Positions 49,664 through 59,580 of a stretch of 64,000 nucleotides of DNA are shown here, one piece after another. Each line of letters starts with the position of its first letter. The first letter of the stretch is position 1. The notes beneath the pieces are model-generated. The model did no database searches and had not been told where the DNA came from. It saw nothing but the letters and a program-made list of their open reading frames with translations. The position numbers were made by a program, and so were the translations under genes. Source of the DNA: Candidatus Izemoplasmatales bacterium (GTDB taxonomy: Bacteria; Bacillota_I; Bacilli_A; Izemoplasmatales; Hujiaoplasmataceae); assembly GCA_028698875.1 (NCBI GenBank), contig JAQVVR010000007.1, positions 1 through 64,000 of the forward strand, read 5' to 3'.

Positions 49664-50516
49664 TGTTGTATCCATCAATTTTTCCAAATTAGGAAAGAAA
49701 TATTATTTTGAAACCGCTAATTTGGATTTACAATTCGGCGATAAAGTAATTGTCGAGACGATTAGGGGTTTAGAACTAGGTTTTGTCGCTGAAAGTCCAA
49801 AAATAATTGAAGAATCGGATTTAGTTTCGGCTTTAAAACCGGTATTACGAAAAGCCACGGAAAAAGATTATCAACAATATCTAGATAATCAGCAAGAGCA
49901 ACCAGAGATATTGGCAAGATGTGCACAACTAATTAAAAAAAATACTTTGGATATGAAATTATTAAATTGTGAATATACACTTGACCGTTCAAAACTAATT
50001 ATCTATTTCAACGCAGAAGGACGAGTTGACTTCCGCGATTTAGTAAAAGACTTAGCAACTCAATTTCGGGTTCGAATTGAACTGCGCCAAGTTGGAACTC
50101 GCGATGGGGCAAGAGTTTTAGGTGGTATTGGTCCCTGTGGACTTTTAACTTGTTGTACAACATTTCTTGGCGAATTTGAAACTGTGTCAATAAAAATGGC
50201 GAAAAATCAAAATTTATCACTTAATCCGACGAATATTTCGGGGTTATGCGGCAAGTTGTTTTGTTGTATCAACTATGAAGATGCCAATTATAAAGAATAC
50301 CGTAAATCAATGCCTAAATTGGACTCATATGTCTTCACCGCCGATGGCAGAGGAAAAGTAATCCAAGTTAATTTTCTGACACAAACAGTCAAAGTGGAAT
50401 ATCCTGATCGGACCATCTCTTTATATCCAGTAACGGAATTACAGTTTAAACAGCCAGCGACGGAAGATGATTTAGGGACGACTGCGGAAAAAGACTTAAA
50501 AGAGCTTGAAGGGTAA
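49653..50516 (+). CDS. ricT: RicT (YaaT), PSP1-domain protein of the RNA-processing Ric complex
   Basis: 287 residues with a PSP1 C-terminal domain (RDGARVLGGIGPCGLLTC and SGLCGKLFCCINYE). Cysteine pairs in these strings supply Fe-S ligands of the RicA-RicF-RicT complex, which in Bacillus helps RNase Y mature polycistronic mRNA. Located between holB and trmN6 as in most Bacillota. Confidence 0.95.
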   Translation: MQYNVVSINFSKLGKKYYFETANLDLQFGDKVIVETIRGLELGFVAESPKIIEESDLVSALKPVLRKATEKDYQQYLDNQQEQPEILARCAQLIKKNTLDMKLLNCEYTLDRSKLIIYFNAEGRVDFRDLVKDLATQFRVRIELRQVGTRDGARVLGGIGPCGLLTCCTTFLGEFETVSIKMAKNQNLSLNPTNISGLCGKLFCCINYEDANYKEYRKSMPKLDSYVFTADGRGKVIQVNFLTQTVKVEYPDRTISLYPVTELQFKQPATEDDLGTTAEKDLKELEG

Positions 50517-50528
50517 CTGCCAATAGCA

Positions 50529-51281
50529 ATGAAAAGTGAAGAAAACCGCGAAATTGTCAACGATCTTTTGGGTTATGAAGGGTTAAAGATTATCCAGCGC
50601 CCCGATATGTTTAACTTTTCCTTGGATTCCACATTGCTTGCGGATTTTGTTCGGATTCCTGCTAAAATCCGGACGATTATGGATTTCGGAACAGGAAACG
50701 CACCCATTCCATTGTTTTTATCCCTTAAAACGCACAAACCCATTATCGGCGTTGAGATTCAAAAAGAAGCGTTTGAACTAGCTAAACGAAGTGTTGATCT
50801 CAACGGACTTGCAAAGCAGATCACGATTATAAATGCCGATATTAATGATCTTCACCATCTTTTTGCGATGAGTTCCATTGATTTGATTACTTGTAATCCG
50901 CCGTTTTTTAAATATCGAGCCAATGCCGTCACCAATAAAAACGACTATCTTACCATTGCCAGACACGAAAAACTTGTCGATCTTGAAGGTATATTGCTTC
51001 AAGCCAAGCGGCTATTATCAAATGATGGAACATTTTTTATGATTCATCGAGTTGATCGTTTTGATGAGTTGATATTGGCATTGCATTCTCATCATTTGGC
51101 AATTAAACGATTGCGGTTCGTTTATCCCAAGCCCGGTAAAGAAGCAATCTCAGTCTTAATTGAGGCTAATGCCTCAGGGAAAACAGGAAGCCTAAAGTTG
51201 ATGGAACCACTATATGTATATGATGACTTAGGAGAATATTCGCCAGAAATCATAAGCATCTTCCGGTATGGAAAGAAGTGA
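50529..51281 (+). CDS. trmN6: tRNA1(Val) adenine(37)-N6-methyltransferase
   Basis: 250 residues. SAM-binding motif I MDFGTGNAPIPLFL and the catalytic NPPF motif (TCNPPFFKY) of N6-adenine methyltransferases; GYEGLKIIQRPDMFNFSLDS is characteristic of the YabB/TrmN6 family. The conserved position next to rsmI supports the call. RBS is weak. Its end overlaps the alternative rsmI start. Confidence 0.88.
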   Translation: MKSEENREIVNDLLGYEGLKIIQRPDMFNFSLDSTLLADFVRIPAKIRTIMDFGTGNAPIPLFLSLKTHKPIIGVEIQKEAFELAKRSVDLNGLAKQITIINADINDLHHLFAMSSIDLITCNPPFFKYRANAVTNKNDYLTIARHEKLVDLEGILLQAKRLLSNDGTFFMIHRVDRFDELILALHSHHLAIKRLRFVYPKPGKEAISVLIEANASGKTGSLKLMEPLYVYDDLGEYSPEIISIFRYGKK

Positions 51282-51285
51282 TAGT

Positions 51286-52134
51286 ATGGAACGGCGACAA
51301 AACTACCAAAACGATAAGGCAACACTATATTTAATCCCCACACCAATTGGGAATTTAAAAGATATGACCTTTAGAGCCGTGGAAATTATGCAATCGGTTG
51401 ATGTATTATTTGCGGAAGATACCCGAGTGACGAGAAAACTACTAACGCATTTTGCGATTAAAACGGATTTAAAATCGTATCATGAACATAATAAAACCAT
51501 CAAAACCGAGGTCATCATTGATTACCTGAAAGCCGGAAAATCGGTTGGCTTGTGTAGTGATGCCGGAATGCCTTTAGTCAGCGACCCAGGATTTGAAGCG
51601 GGACAAGCGGCTTTTGTGGCAGGGTTTAATGTTGTTGCTCTCCCCGGCGCTTCCGCAGGGATTACTGGTCTTGTGATGTCGGGATTTCGAGCTCATCCGC
51701 ATCTGTTTTATGGCTTCCTAGATTCGAAATCGGGAAAGCGACAAGCGGAACTTAAACGACTACAGATGATTCCTGATACTTTGATTTTTTACGAAGCTCC
51801 CCATCGAATTAAAGATACTCTTCTTGATGTTGAGAAAGTGTTGGGCGATCGCCAAGCCGTCATTGCCCGAGAGATTTCGAAAAAATTTGAAGAAGTAATC
51901 CGGGGGAGATTATCTGAACTGGCTGTTTTAGACGATATTCAAGGGGAAATCGTTTTAATTGTCGAAGGTTTCAACGAGACCATTGAAGTAAAAGACTTAC
52001 GGCCACTATCTGCAGCGGTAGATGATCTGATATCGCAAGGAATGACAAAATCCGAAGCTATGAAAAAGGTTGCTTCCAAGCGCGGAATTACTAAGAGTGT
52101 TGTCTATCGTGAATATCTTCAAAACCATGAGTGA
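51286..52134 (+). CDS. rsmI: 16S rRNA (cytidine(1402)-2'-O)-methyltransferase RsmI
   Basis: 282 residues from ATG 51286 (GAAGTGAT upstream); an in-frame ATG at 51268 is possible. Tetrapyrrole-methylase fold: LIPTPIGNLKDMT, FAEDTRVT, SDAGMPLVSDPG and LPGASAGITGLVMSG. Methylates C1402 in the decoding centre. Ends with TGA. Confidence 0.95.
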   Translation: MERRQNYQNDKATLYLIPTPIGNLKDMTFRAVEIMQSVDVLFAEDTRVTRKLLTHFAIKTDLKSYHEHNKTIKTEVIIDYLKAGKSVGLCSDAGMPLVSDPGFEAGQAAFVAGFNVVALPGASAGITGLVMSGFRAHPHLFYGFLDSKSGKRQAELKRLQMIPDTLIFYEAPHRIKDTLLDVEKVLGDRQAVIAREISKKFEEVIRGRLSELAVLDDIQGEIVLIVEGFNETIEVKDLRPLSAAVDDLISQGMTKSEAMKKVASKRGITKSVVYREYLQNHE

Positions 52135-52192
52135 TAACGAAAAAAAATGATATAATAGCATATTATAATATAGATATATGGAGATGATCGAA

Positions 52193-52744
52193 ATGAAGAT
52201 TGCGTGTTTGTTGGCGGATGGATTTGAAGATATTGAAGCTTTAGGAACAGTCGCCATCCTTCGACGTAGTGGCATACAAGTCGATTTAGTGAGCGCTTTG
52301 AATACTCCCACGGTTACTGGGGCTTTCAAAATCACGGTAACTCCAGATCAAATGATGAACGAAATTTCTGACAAAAATTATGACGGAATCTTGATACCTG
52401 GTGGATCGGCAGTAAAAATTATGCGCGAAACACCGGCGGTTTTGAAACTAATCATGGCCATCGCGGCGAAAAAGAAATTGCTTGCCGCAATTTGTGCGGG
52501 ACCATCGTTGTTAGGAATGCTTGGCTTATTAGATGGAGTTCAATATACCAGTTTCCCATCAACGGAAGTTTTCATGCCCAAAGGCATTCGAATGGCGATG
52601 CCAAGTGTTATCTCTGGCAATATTGTTACTGGGGCTGGAGCTGGATGTGTGATGGAATTTGCTTATGACATCATCACTGTTGCTTTTGGAAAAGCAACCG
52701 CGGAAGATATCAAAAAACGCATGCTATATCGCGTATACGAATAG
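52193..52744 (+). CDS. DJ-1/PfpI-family protein (YajL-like)
   Basis: 183 residues from ATG 52193 with GGAGATG 7 bases upstream. The nucleophile-elbow cysteine is C101 in AAICAGPSLLG and the acidic partner is E12 or E15 in DGFEDIEA. The length and motifs match the DJ-1/YajL/ThiJ subfamily, linked to protein or nucleotide deglycation, chaperone function and oxidative stress; the exact activity is debated for the family. It starts 58 bases after rsmI and is followed at 16 bases by metS. Confidence 0.9.
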   Translation: MKIACLLADGFEDIEALGTVAILRRSGIQVDLVSALNTPTVTGAFKITVTPDQMMNEISDKNYDGILIPGGSAVKIMRETPAVLKLIMAIAAKKKLLAAICAGPSLLGMLGLLDGVQYTSFPSTEVFMPKGIRMAMPSVISGNIVTGAGAGCVMEFAYDIITVAFGKATAEDIKKRMLYRVYE

Positions 52745-52760
52745 AACAAGAGGTACATTT

Positions 52761-54695
52761 ATGAAAACATTTTATATAACTACACCAATCTACTATCCTA
52801 GTGGGAAATTTCATATCGGATCGGCATACACCACCTGTTTCTGTGATACTATCAAACGATATAAAAAGATGGATGGGTATGACGCTCGGATGCTTACTGG
52901 GACCGATGAACATGGTCAGAAGATTGAACAAGCCGCCCAACAAGCTGGCAAATCACCGCTTGAACACGTTGATTATATTGCTGGAATTGCCCAAGACTTA
53001 TGGAAATCTTTAAAAATCACCAATGATGATTTTATCCGCACCACTGAGTCCCGTCATAAAACTGCTGTTCAGGATATTTTTGAACGGTTGATTGCCCAAG
53101 ACGATATCTATTTAGGGGAATATTCGGGAGCTTACTGTGTCGAAGACGAAGCGTTTTTTACGCCAACACAGTTGTTACCGGGAGGGTTATGCCCCGACTG
53201 TGGACGACCCACAAAAATTGTTAAAGAAGAAACATATTTTTTGCGATTGTCAAAATATTCCGAGCGTTTATTAAAATATATTGAAGACAATCCCGACTTT
53301 ATCACACCAGAAACGCGTAAAAACGAAGTAGTGACATTTATTAAATCGGGATTGAACGATTTAAGTGTTTCTCGGACTTCATTTGCTTGGGGAATACCGG
53401 TAAAAAGCAATCCGAAGCACGTTATTTATGTCTGGATTGATGCTTTATGTAATTATATCACTGCACTTGGATATGGTTCACAAGATGATCATCTGTTCCA
53501 AAAATATTGGATGAATGGAAACGAAGTTATTCATGTCACCGGCAAAGACATCCTTCGATTTCATGCAATATTTTGGCCAATAATTCTGATGGCTTTGGAT
53601 CTTCCGATTCGTTTTCGTCTTGTCGCTCATGGTTGGTACTTGATGAAAGATGGTAAAATGTCGAAGTCAAAAGGAAATGTGATTTATCCAGAAATGCTTG
53701 TCGAACGATATGGTCTGGATGCTTTTCGTTATTATATCGTTAAGGAATTGTCGTTTGGCAATGATACAGTATTTACACCGGAGGATTTTGTCGCCAGATT
53801 TAACAGCGATTTAGTCAATGATTTAGGAAATTTACTCAGTCGTTCTATAGCGATGGTCAATAAGTATTTTGGTGGTCATATCCAAAACACTAAACACAAT
53901 CATGAATGCCTAAAATATGAACAGGAATTGGAAATAACCGCTCAACAAGTATTTACTAAGTATCACGAATACATGGATGATTTCAATGTTGCCAAAGCAC
54001 TTGGAGAAGTATCAAGACTAGTTGCTCGCACTAACAAGTTAATCGATGAAACTACGCCATGGGCATTGGCAAAGAACGTCGATTATTTACCGGCACTAGA
54101 ATCAGTTCTATACCATTTGCTGGAAGCTTTACGCTTGGCCACGATTATGTATTCTCCCGTCTTAATTAATTCTCATCCTTTGCTTTTTGCAGCTCTTGGG
54201 GTTGATGACTGTGACCAAACATTTCAAAACGGTTATTTTGGTGCTAAAAAACAATATGATGTAGCCCATGACGCAGGACATCTGTTCCCGCGTCTGGATG
54301 CGGAAACAGAGGTTCCATATATTAAAGCGATGATGAATGAACAACCAAAAGCCATCATCAAACCGGCAAAACCCGAAATTACGATTGATGAATTTAATAA
54401 AATGGAAATTAAGGTTGGGAAAGTCATCAGTTGTCAGACCCATCCCAATGCGGCCAAATTATTAGTTTTACAAATCAATACTGGCGATCGAAATCGACAG
54501 ATTGTTTCTGGAATCGCTGAAGTTGTACTGCCAGAGACGGTTGTTGGCAAGACACTAATGGTCATCACCAATCTGCAACCAGTAAAACTCCGTGGCATCT
54601 TATCGGAAGGAATGATTCTTTGCGGCGAACGAAACGGAAAACCAGTATTGCTCGAAGCGCCATGTGATTTAACACCAGGATCAATAATCCGATAA
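52761..54695 (+). CDS. metS: Methionyl-tRNA synthetase
   Basis: 644 residues from ATG 52761, 7 bases after AAGAGGT; the family begins with KTFYITTPIYYPSG. HIGH-like motif is FHIGSAY, KMSKS is at 299-303, and the zinc-containing connective insert has GGLCPDCGRP. The C-terminal 110 residues are an Arc1p/EMAP-like tRNA-binding domain (MEIKVGKVISCQTHPNA). Full length for the long bacterial form. Confidence 0.97.
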   Translation: MKTFYITTPIYYPSGKFHIGSAYTTCFCDTIKRYKKMDGYDARMLTGTDEHGQKIEQAAQQAGKSPLEHVDYIAGIAQDLWKSLKITNDDFIRTTESRHKTAVQDIFERLIAQDDIYLGEYSGAYCVEDEAFFTPTQLLPGGLCPDCGRPTKIVKEETYFLRLSKYSERLLKYIEDNPDFITPETRKNEVVTFIKSGLNDLSVSRTSFAWGIPVKSNPKHVIYVWIDALCNYITALGYGSQDDHLFQKYWMNGNEVIHVTGKDILRFHAIFWPIILMALDLPIRFRLVAHGWYLMKDGKMSKSKGNVIYPEMLVERYGLDAFRYYIVKELSFGNDTVFTPEDFVARFNSDLVNDLGNLLSRSIAMVNKYFGGHIQNTKHNHECLKYEQELEITAQQVFTKYHEYMDDFNVAKALGEVSRLVARTNKLIDETTPWALAKNVDYLPALESVLYHLLEALRLATIMYSPVLINSHPLLFAALGVDDCDQTFQNGYFGAKKQYDVAHDAGHLFPRLDAETEVPYIKAMMNEQPKAIIKPAKPEITIDEFNKMEIKVGKVISCQTHPNAAKLLVLQINTGDRNRQIVSGIAEVVLPETVVGKTLMVITNLQPVKLRGILSEGMILCGERNGKPVLLEAPCDLTPGSIIR

Positions 54696-54733
54696 CTCGA
54701 TGGGAAATTATTTGCAGATGCGATGAATTCTTG

Positions 54734-54762
54734 TTGACTAAAATAGGCCTTGATGGTATTAT
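54734..54762 (+). promoter_or_regulatory. Promoter of rplM-rpsI
   Basis: TTGACT (54734-54739), 17 bp, TATTAT (54757-54762), leaving a leader of about 57 bases. Confidence 0.8.
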
Positions 54763-54825
54763 ATTGAAGGTACGTTTTTGTTTATCCCACAAGCTCTTTA
54801 ATATCAATTTAAGGAGGAAAACAAA

Positions 54826-55260
54826 ATGAATACTTATATGGCAAACGAACAAACGATTGAGCGAAAATGGTTCGTCGTTGATGCCGCCGGACAAAGATTG
54901 GGTCGTCTGGCCACGGAAGTCGCAACAGTTTTAAGAGGAAAGCATAAACCAACATTCACACCACATGTGGATTGTGGAGATTATGTAATCGTTATTAATG
55001 CCGCATCGATTGAACTGACCGGAGATAAATGGGAAAAGAAGTTATACTATACCCATTCTTCATATGCTGGTGGATTAAAGACTAAAACCGCAAGAGTCAT
55101 GCTGGAACAATTCCCCGAAAGACTTATTGAACTCGCAGTTAGAGGAATGCTACCAAAAGGCAAGTTAGGCGATCAAACTTACACAAAATTATTCGTCTAT
55201 GCAGGAAACGAACATAAACATTCGGCACAAAAGCCGGAAGTTATGGTTATTAAGGGATAG
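54826..55260 (+). CDS. rplM: 50S ribosomal protein L13
   Basis: 144 residues. [22 protein letters not shown] and [22 protein letters not shown] are diagnostic. An early large-subunit assembly protein. RBS AAGGAGG 8 bases upstream. Forms a two-gene unit with rpsI, 11 bases apart. Confidence 0.98.
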   Translation: MNTYMANEQTIERKWFVVDAAGQRLGRLATEVATVLRGKHKPTFTPHVDCGDYVIVINAASIELTGDKWEKKLYYTHSSYAGGLKTKTARVMLEQFPERLIELAVRGMLPKGKLGDQTYTKLFVYAGNEHKHSAQKPEVMVIKG

Positions 55261-55271
55261 GAGGGACCCCA

Positions 55272-55667
55272 ATGGCTAAAACAGCAATGTACCGCGGGAC
55301 TGGAAGACGAAAATCTTCGGTTGCTCGCGTCATCTTAAGACCAGGAAAAGGTCTCATTACCATCAACAAACGGGCGTTTGAAGAATACATGCCTTCATCG
55401 CTTGCGCGGCTTGACATTTGTCAACCTTTAGTTCTCACTGCTAACGAAAACGTTTTTGATATTACCGTCAGTGTCTTTGGCGGCGGTCTGATCGGTCAAT
55501 CGGGAGCGATTCGCTTAGGAATCACCCGAGCCTTACTGGAAGTTAACCCAGAATACCGCAAGATTTTAAAGCCAGCCGGAATGATCACCAGAGATCCGCG
55601 CGTCAAAGAACGTAAGAAATACGGTCTAAAAGGCGCACGTCGGGCACCACAATTCAGCAAACGTTAA
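55272..55667 (+). CDS. rpsI: 30S ribosomal protein S9
   Basis: 131 residues. [16 protein letters not shown] at the start, the [19 protein letters not shown] core and the C-terminal RAPQFSKR tail, whose terminal Lys-Arg contacts P-site tRNA. RBS AGGAGGG. Confidence 0.98.
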   Translation: MAKTAMYRGTGRRKSSVARVILRPGKGLITINKRAFEEYMPSSLARLDICQPLVLTANENVFDITVSVFGGGLIGQSGAIRLGITRALLEVNPEYRKILKPAGMITRDPRVKERKKYGLKGARRAPQFSKR

Positions 55668-55685
55668 TTTATTGCCAAAACCAAC

Positions 55686-55714
55686 AAACACAGGGTTCCA
55701 CATCCTGTGTTTTT
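55686..55714 (+). terminator. Terminator of rplM-rpsI
   Basis: Perfect 9-bp stem AAACACAGG (55686-55694) / CCTGTGTTT (55704-55712), then TTGTTT. Confidence 0.85.
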
Positions 55715-55737
55715 GTTTCCAAATGAAATTATATAAA

Positions 55738-55766
55738 TTGATACTTTTTTTCATTTGTAGTAAAAT
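55738..55766 (+). promoter_or_regulatory. Promoter of the heterodimeric ABC exporter operon
   Basis: TTGATA (55738-55743), 17 bp, TAAAAT (55761-55766). Confidence 0.78.
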
Positions 55767-55796
55767 AGAAATGTATTTTTACGGGGTGATAACAAG

Positions 55797-57584
55797 ATGA
55801 TTTTTGGCAAACATATCAATCACTTTTATTGGAAATATGCTTTATCATTTATACTTGGCATTGTCGCGCTAGTTATTGTTGATTACCTGCAGTTAATTAT
55901 CCCTGATATAATTGGAAGTATTATCGATGGTATTGAGACAAAGACAATAACCGAGTCTATTTTACTAGATTATGTCATTCGCACCGGCATATTGGCGGTT
56001 TCCATCGTCATTGGCCGGTTTTTATGGCGAATATTCATTTTTGGGACATCAAGAAAAATCGATTATGATATGCGAAACGATTTGTTCGCTCATTCAGAAA
56101 AACTATCGGAACGATATTATCAAGAAAACAAAACGGGCGGTCTGATGGCTTATTTCACTAATGATCTTGAGGCGGTTCGCCAATCTTTTGCCATGGGAAC
56201 AATTATGGTTTTTGATGTGCTTTTTCTTGGCGGATTAGCATTTTATAAGATGTATCTGATGGACTGGGGTTTGACATTAATTGCGACGATTCCCCTGATC
56301 ATGATTTCGCTTTTTGCTGCTTTCATTGGTAGTATTACTCGAAAAAAATTCAAAGCTCGACAAAAGGCATTCGAGAACATGAGTGATTTCACACAAGAGA
56401 ATTTTTATGGCATCGGTGTTATCAAAGCATTTGTTAATGAAGTTAAAGAAATTCGCTCATTTAAAACCATCAATATTGATAATTACGATAAGAACGTAGC
56501 TTTTATTAAAGCGGCGACTATGATGCATGTGGCAATCGAAGTTTTCATTACTTTGATTCGAATCATCATCATTGGTTTTGGCGGATATCTTGTCTATAAA
56601 ACTGTCGGACTTGCGGATGGCGATCCCAATCGTTTTTCCGTTGGTCAGTTAGCAACATATATTTCCTATTTTGCTACAATGGTTTGGCCAATGATGGCAA
56701 TCGGCCGACTAATCAATTTACGTTCGCAAGCCAAAGCTTCATTGGAACGAATTAGTGCTTTCTTGGATCAAAAAATTGAAATCGTTGATGATGAAAATAC
56801 CATTGATGTCTCTCATGTCGAGGGAAATATTGTTTTTAATAATCTGTCATTCACTTATCCCGGAACGCGGGATGAAGTTTTAAAGAATATCAATTTTTCT
56901 ATCAATAAAGGGGAAATAGTTGGCATTATCGGTCGCACGGGTTCGGGTAAAACAACGCTGGTGGATTTGCTTTTGCGACTCTATAATCTAAAAGAAAATC
57001 AGATATTAATTGATGGCTATGATATTATGAAATTACCGATTAAAACCATTCGTGAAGCAATTGGCTATGTTCCTCAGGACAATTTCATTTTCTCCGATTC
57101 AGTAAGAAACAACATCGCTTTTGCAAAAGACGAAGTATCATATGAGCAAATTGTTGATATGGCAGAAAAAAGTGATGTCGCTGAAAATATCGAAGAATTT
57201 CCCGAAAAATATGAAACAATCGTTGGAGAACGAGGAGTCACTCTTTCTGGAGGGCAAAAACAGCGTGTCTCAATTGCTCGCGCATTAATCAAGGATCCAG
57301 AAATTCTCATCATGGATGACTCGTTTTCTGCGGTCGACACTAAAACCGAAGAAATCATCTTATCAAACATCAAAACATTGCGAAAAAACAAAACCACAAT
57401 TATTATTGCTCATCGAATATCAACTATCAAAGACGCTGACAAAATTGCTTTAATTGATGAAGGCCAAATCGTGGCTTTGGGAACGCATGATGAATTGATG
57501 AGTCAATCGCCCCTATATAATGAAATGGTTCTTCGACAACAACTCGAAGAGGCCATCGAAGGGGGTGTTTCCGATGGCAAATAA
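55797..57584 (+). CDS. ABC exporter half-transporter, degenerate-site subunit
   Basis: 595 residues: six-helix exporter domain, then an ATPase domain. Walker A GRTGSGKTT, Q-loop VPQDNF, signature LSGGQKQR, Walker B LIMDDSFSAVD. The catalytic Glu after Walker B is Asp, as in the non-catalytic partner of heterodimeric exporters (LmrC/BmrC/YheI type). It pairs with the next gene, which it overlaps by 11 bases. A likely multidrug or lipid exporter; the substrate cannot be told from sequence. Confidence 0.92.
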   Translation: MIFGKHINHFYWKYALSFILGIVALVIVDYLQLIIPDIIGSIIDGIETKTITESILLDYVIRTGILAVSIVIGRFLWRIFIFGTSRKIDYDMRNDLFAHSEKLSERYYQENKTGGLMAYFTNDLEAVRQSFAMGTIMVFDVLFLGGLAFYKMYLMDWGLTLIATIPLIMISLFAAFIGSITRKKFKARQKAFENMSDFTQENFYGIGVIKAFVNEVKEIRSFKTINIDNYDKNVAFIKAATMMHVAIEVFITLIRIIIIGFGGYLVYKTVGLADGDPNRFSVGQLATYISYFATMVWPMMAIGRLINLRSQAKASLERISAFLDQKIEIVDDENTIDVSHVEGNIVFNNLSFTYPGTRDEVLKNINFSINKGEIVGIIGRTGSGKTTLVDLLLRLYNLKENQILIDGYDIMKLPIKTIREAIGYVPQDNFIFSDSVRNNIAFAKDEVSYEQIVDMAEKSDVAENIEEFPEKYETIVGERGVTLSGGQKQRVSIARALIKDPEILIMDDSFSAVDTKTEEIILSNIKTLRKNKTTIIIAHRISTIKDADKIALIDEGQIVALGTHDELMSQSPLYNEMVLRQQLEEAIEGGVSDGK

Positions 57585-59391
57585 AATCAAGAATGATTTT
57601 GTGGATATTGATTCGATTCGGTTACGAAAAATGAGTGACGGACAGATTATTAAACGGCTGTTTTTCTATGTAAAACCATTTTTTAAACCGTTGTTTTTTG
57701 CGATTTTTATGGTTTTGTTACTAGTCGGACTGGATATTATTTCCCCACTTTTGTTCGCTGAAGTCATCAATCAGCTCAGTGCTGAGCAAATAGATGGGCA
57801 GACTTTCATAAACATTTTAATTATTGTCGCTATTTATTTTGTCACGATGATTTTTAGCGCTATATTGTCATATAAACAAACAATGTTACTGCAAAAAACG
57901 GGACAAAAAATCATCTTCAAAATACGTGAAGATACATTCAACCATATTGAAACTTTATCGATGGCACAATTCAACAAAGTCCCCATCGGAAAATTGGTCA
58001 CCAGAGTTACAAGTGATACCAACACTTTAAACAGCCTTTATACCGATGTGATAGTAAGCCTATTCCGCAATTCTTTAACAATCGTAGCTGTCTTTTTTAC
58101 AATGATGTTTTTGGATATTGAATTGACAGCTTATATCTGTATTGTGGTTCCATTTGTGTTCATTGCTTCATTTGTGTTTCGTAAATATGCTAGGTTGGTA
58201 TATCGGCGGATTCGTTATCATATTTCTGGGATTAACGCTTTTTTATCGGAACATCTTTCAGGAATGCGAATCATACAAATCTTCAACCGCGAAACATTTA
58301 AACTCAACCAATTCAAACAAAAAAATCACGATTTATATCAAAGTAATTATATGCAGACATTCATCAATGCAATTTATCGACCACTGATGTATTTTCTCTA
58401 TGCCGTTGCTTTGGTTCTTGTTTTGTGGATTGGTGGAAAGAAAGCCATGATGGGAACTTTGGAAATTGGTATTTTATTTGCTTTTACCGATTATATTCGT
58501 CGGTTTTTTAACCCAATTCAAGATTTGGCTGAACAGTTTGATGTTTTACAATCATCATTTATTTCTGGGGAGCGGATTTTTGAAATTCTTGATACCAACC
58601 CCGAAATCATAAATGCTCCTGATGCAATTGAATTGGCTGATGTAAAAGGGAAAATCGAATTTCGCAATGTCTGGTTTGCCTACTTGGGAGAAGATTGGAT
58701 TTTAAAAGATGTCTCCTTTACTGTCAATGCGAAACAGACCATGGCTTTTGTTGGTGCCACTGGCTCAGGGAAAACAACGATTATGAGCCTTATCGTTCGC
58801 AATTACGACATTCAAAAAGGTGAGATTCTGATTGATGATATCAATATCAGATCAATCAAAATTGAATCATTGAGATCAAAGGTTGGTCAGATGCTTCAGG
58901 ATGTTTTCCTGTTTTCGGGAACAGTTGAATCAAACATTAGGATGGGCAATGACAGTTTATTAGAAACTGACATTTTGGAAGCCGCCAAATATGTCAATGC
59001 CGACCGATTTATTGACCGTTTACCCGACAAATATCAAGAATTGGTTCGGGAGCGTGGTAATAACTTTTCGGCTGGTGAACGACAACTGCTTTCATTTGCT
59101 CGCACGGTATTGCGCAAACCTTCAATTATGATTTTGGATGAGGCCACGGCCAATATTGATACTGAAACTGAAGAGTTGATTCAAGAGTCATTAAAAAAGA
59201 TGATGAATATTGGAACAATGATTATCGTTGCGCATCGGCTTTCAACTATTCAACATGTGGATAACATCGCCGTGATGCAAAAAGGAAAAATTGTGGAGAT
59301 GGGAAATCATCAGCAACTGCTTAAACTCAAAGGTCTGTATTATAATCTTTATCAGCTTCAATACGATAAGCACACAAGAAAAGAAGTTTGA
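57574..59391 (+). CDS. ABC exporter half-transporter, catalytic-site subunit
   Basis: 605 residues from ATG 57574 (GAAGGGGGTG upstream; the start at 57520 would sit deep in the previous gene). N-terminal cytoplasmic segment, six helices, then the ATPase: Walker A GATGSGKTT, Q-loop LQDVFLF, Walker B LILDEATANID with the catalytic Glu, H-loop VAHRLST. Its signature is FSAGERQ in place of LSGGQ. The intact Walker B with degenerate signature complements the partner, so one full ATP site forms from the pair. Confidence 0.92.
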   Translation: MANKIKNDFVDIDSIRLRKMSDGQIIKRLFFYVKPFFKPLFFAIFMVLLLVGLDIISPLLFAEVINQLSAEQIDGQTFINILIIVAIYFVTMIFSAILSYKQTMLLQKTGQKIIFKIREDTFNHIETLSMAQFNKVPIGKLVTRVTSDTNTLNSLYTDVIVSLFRNSLTIVAVFFTMMFLDIELTAYICIVVPFVFIASFVFRKYARLVYRRIRYHISGINAFLSEHLSGMRIIQIFNRETFKLNQFKQKNHDLYQSNYMQTFINAIYRPLMYFLYAVALVLVLWIGGKKAMMGTLEIGILFAFTDYIRRFFNPIQDLAEQFDVLQSSFISGERIFEILDTNPEIINAPDAIELADVKGKIEFRNVWFAYLGEDWILKDVSFTVNAKQTMAFVGATGSGKTTIMSLIVRNYDIQKGEILIDDINIRSIKIESLRSKVGQMLQDVFLFSGTVESNIRMGNDSLLETDILEAAKYVNADRFIDRLPDKYQELVRERGNNFSAGERQLLSFARTVLRKPSIMILDEATANIDTETEELIQESLKKMMNIGTMIIVAHRLSTIQHVDNIAVMQKGKIVEMGNHQQLLKLKGLYYNLYQLQYDKHTRKEV

Positions 59392-59474
59392 GGACACAAA
59401 TTAGAACTCGTTTGAATATGATGTGTTTGAAAACGTCACTGATTAGGTAGAAAGTACAGAAATTGATATATACG

Positions 59475-59507
59475 GCGGATTCTCCGAACGGGAATCCGCT
59501 TTTTTTT
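59475..59507 (+). terminator. Terminator of the ABC exporter operon
   Basis: GCGGATTCTCC (59475-59485) / GGGAATCCGC (59490-59499) with one bulged T, GAAC loop, eight T. Confidence 0.92.
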
Positions 59508-59535
59508 GAGAACAACGGCTTTTTCATTGAATTTA

Positions 59536-59544
59536 TGTTATAAT
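59536..59544 (+). promoter_or_regulatory. Extended -10 promoter of the cardiolipin synthase gene
   Basis: TGT-TATAAT at 59536-59544. Confidence 0.65.
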
Positions 59545-59580
59545 TTCTATGGTAAAGATATATCACATGGAGGGTTCGTT

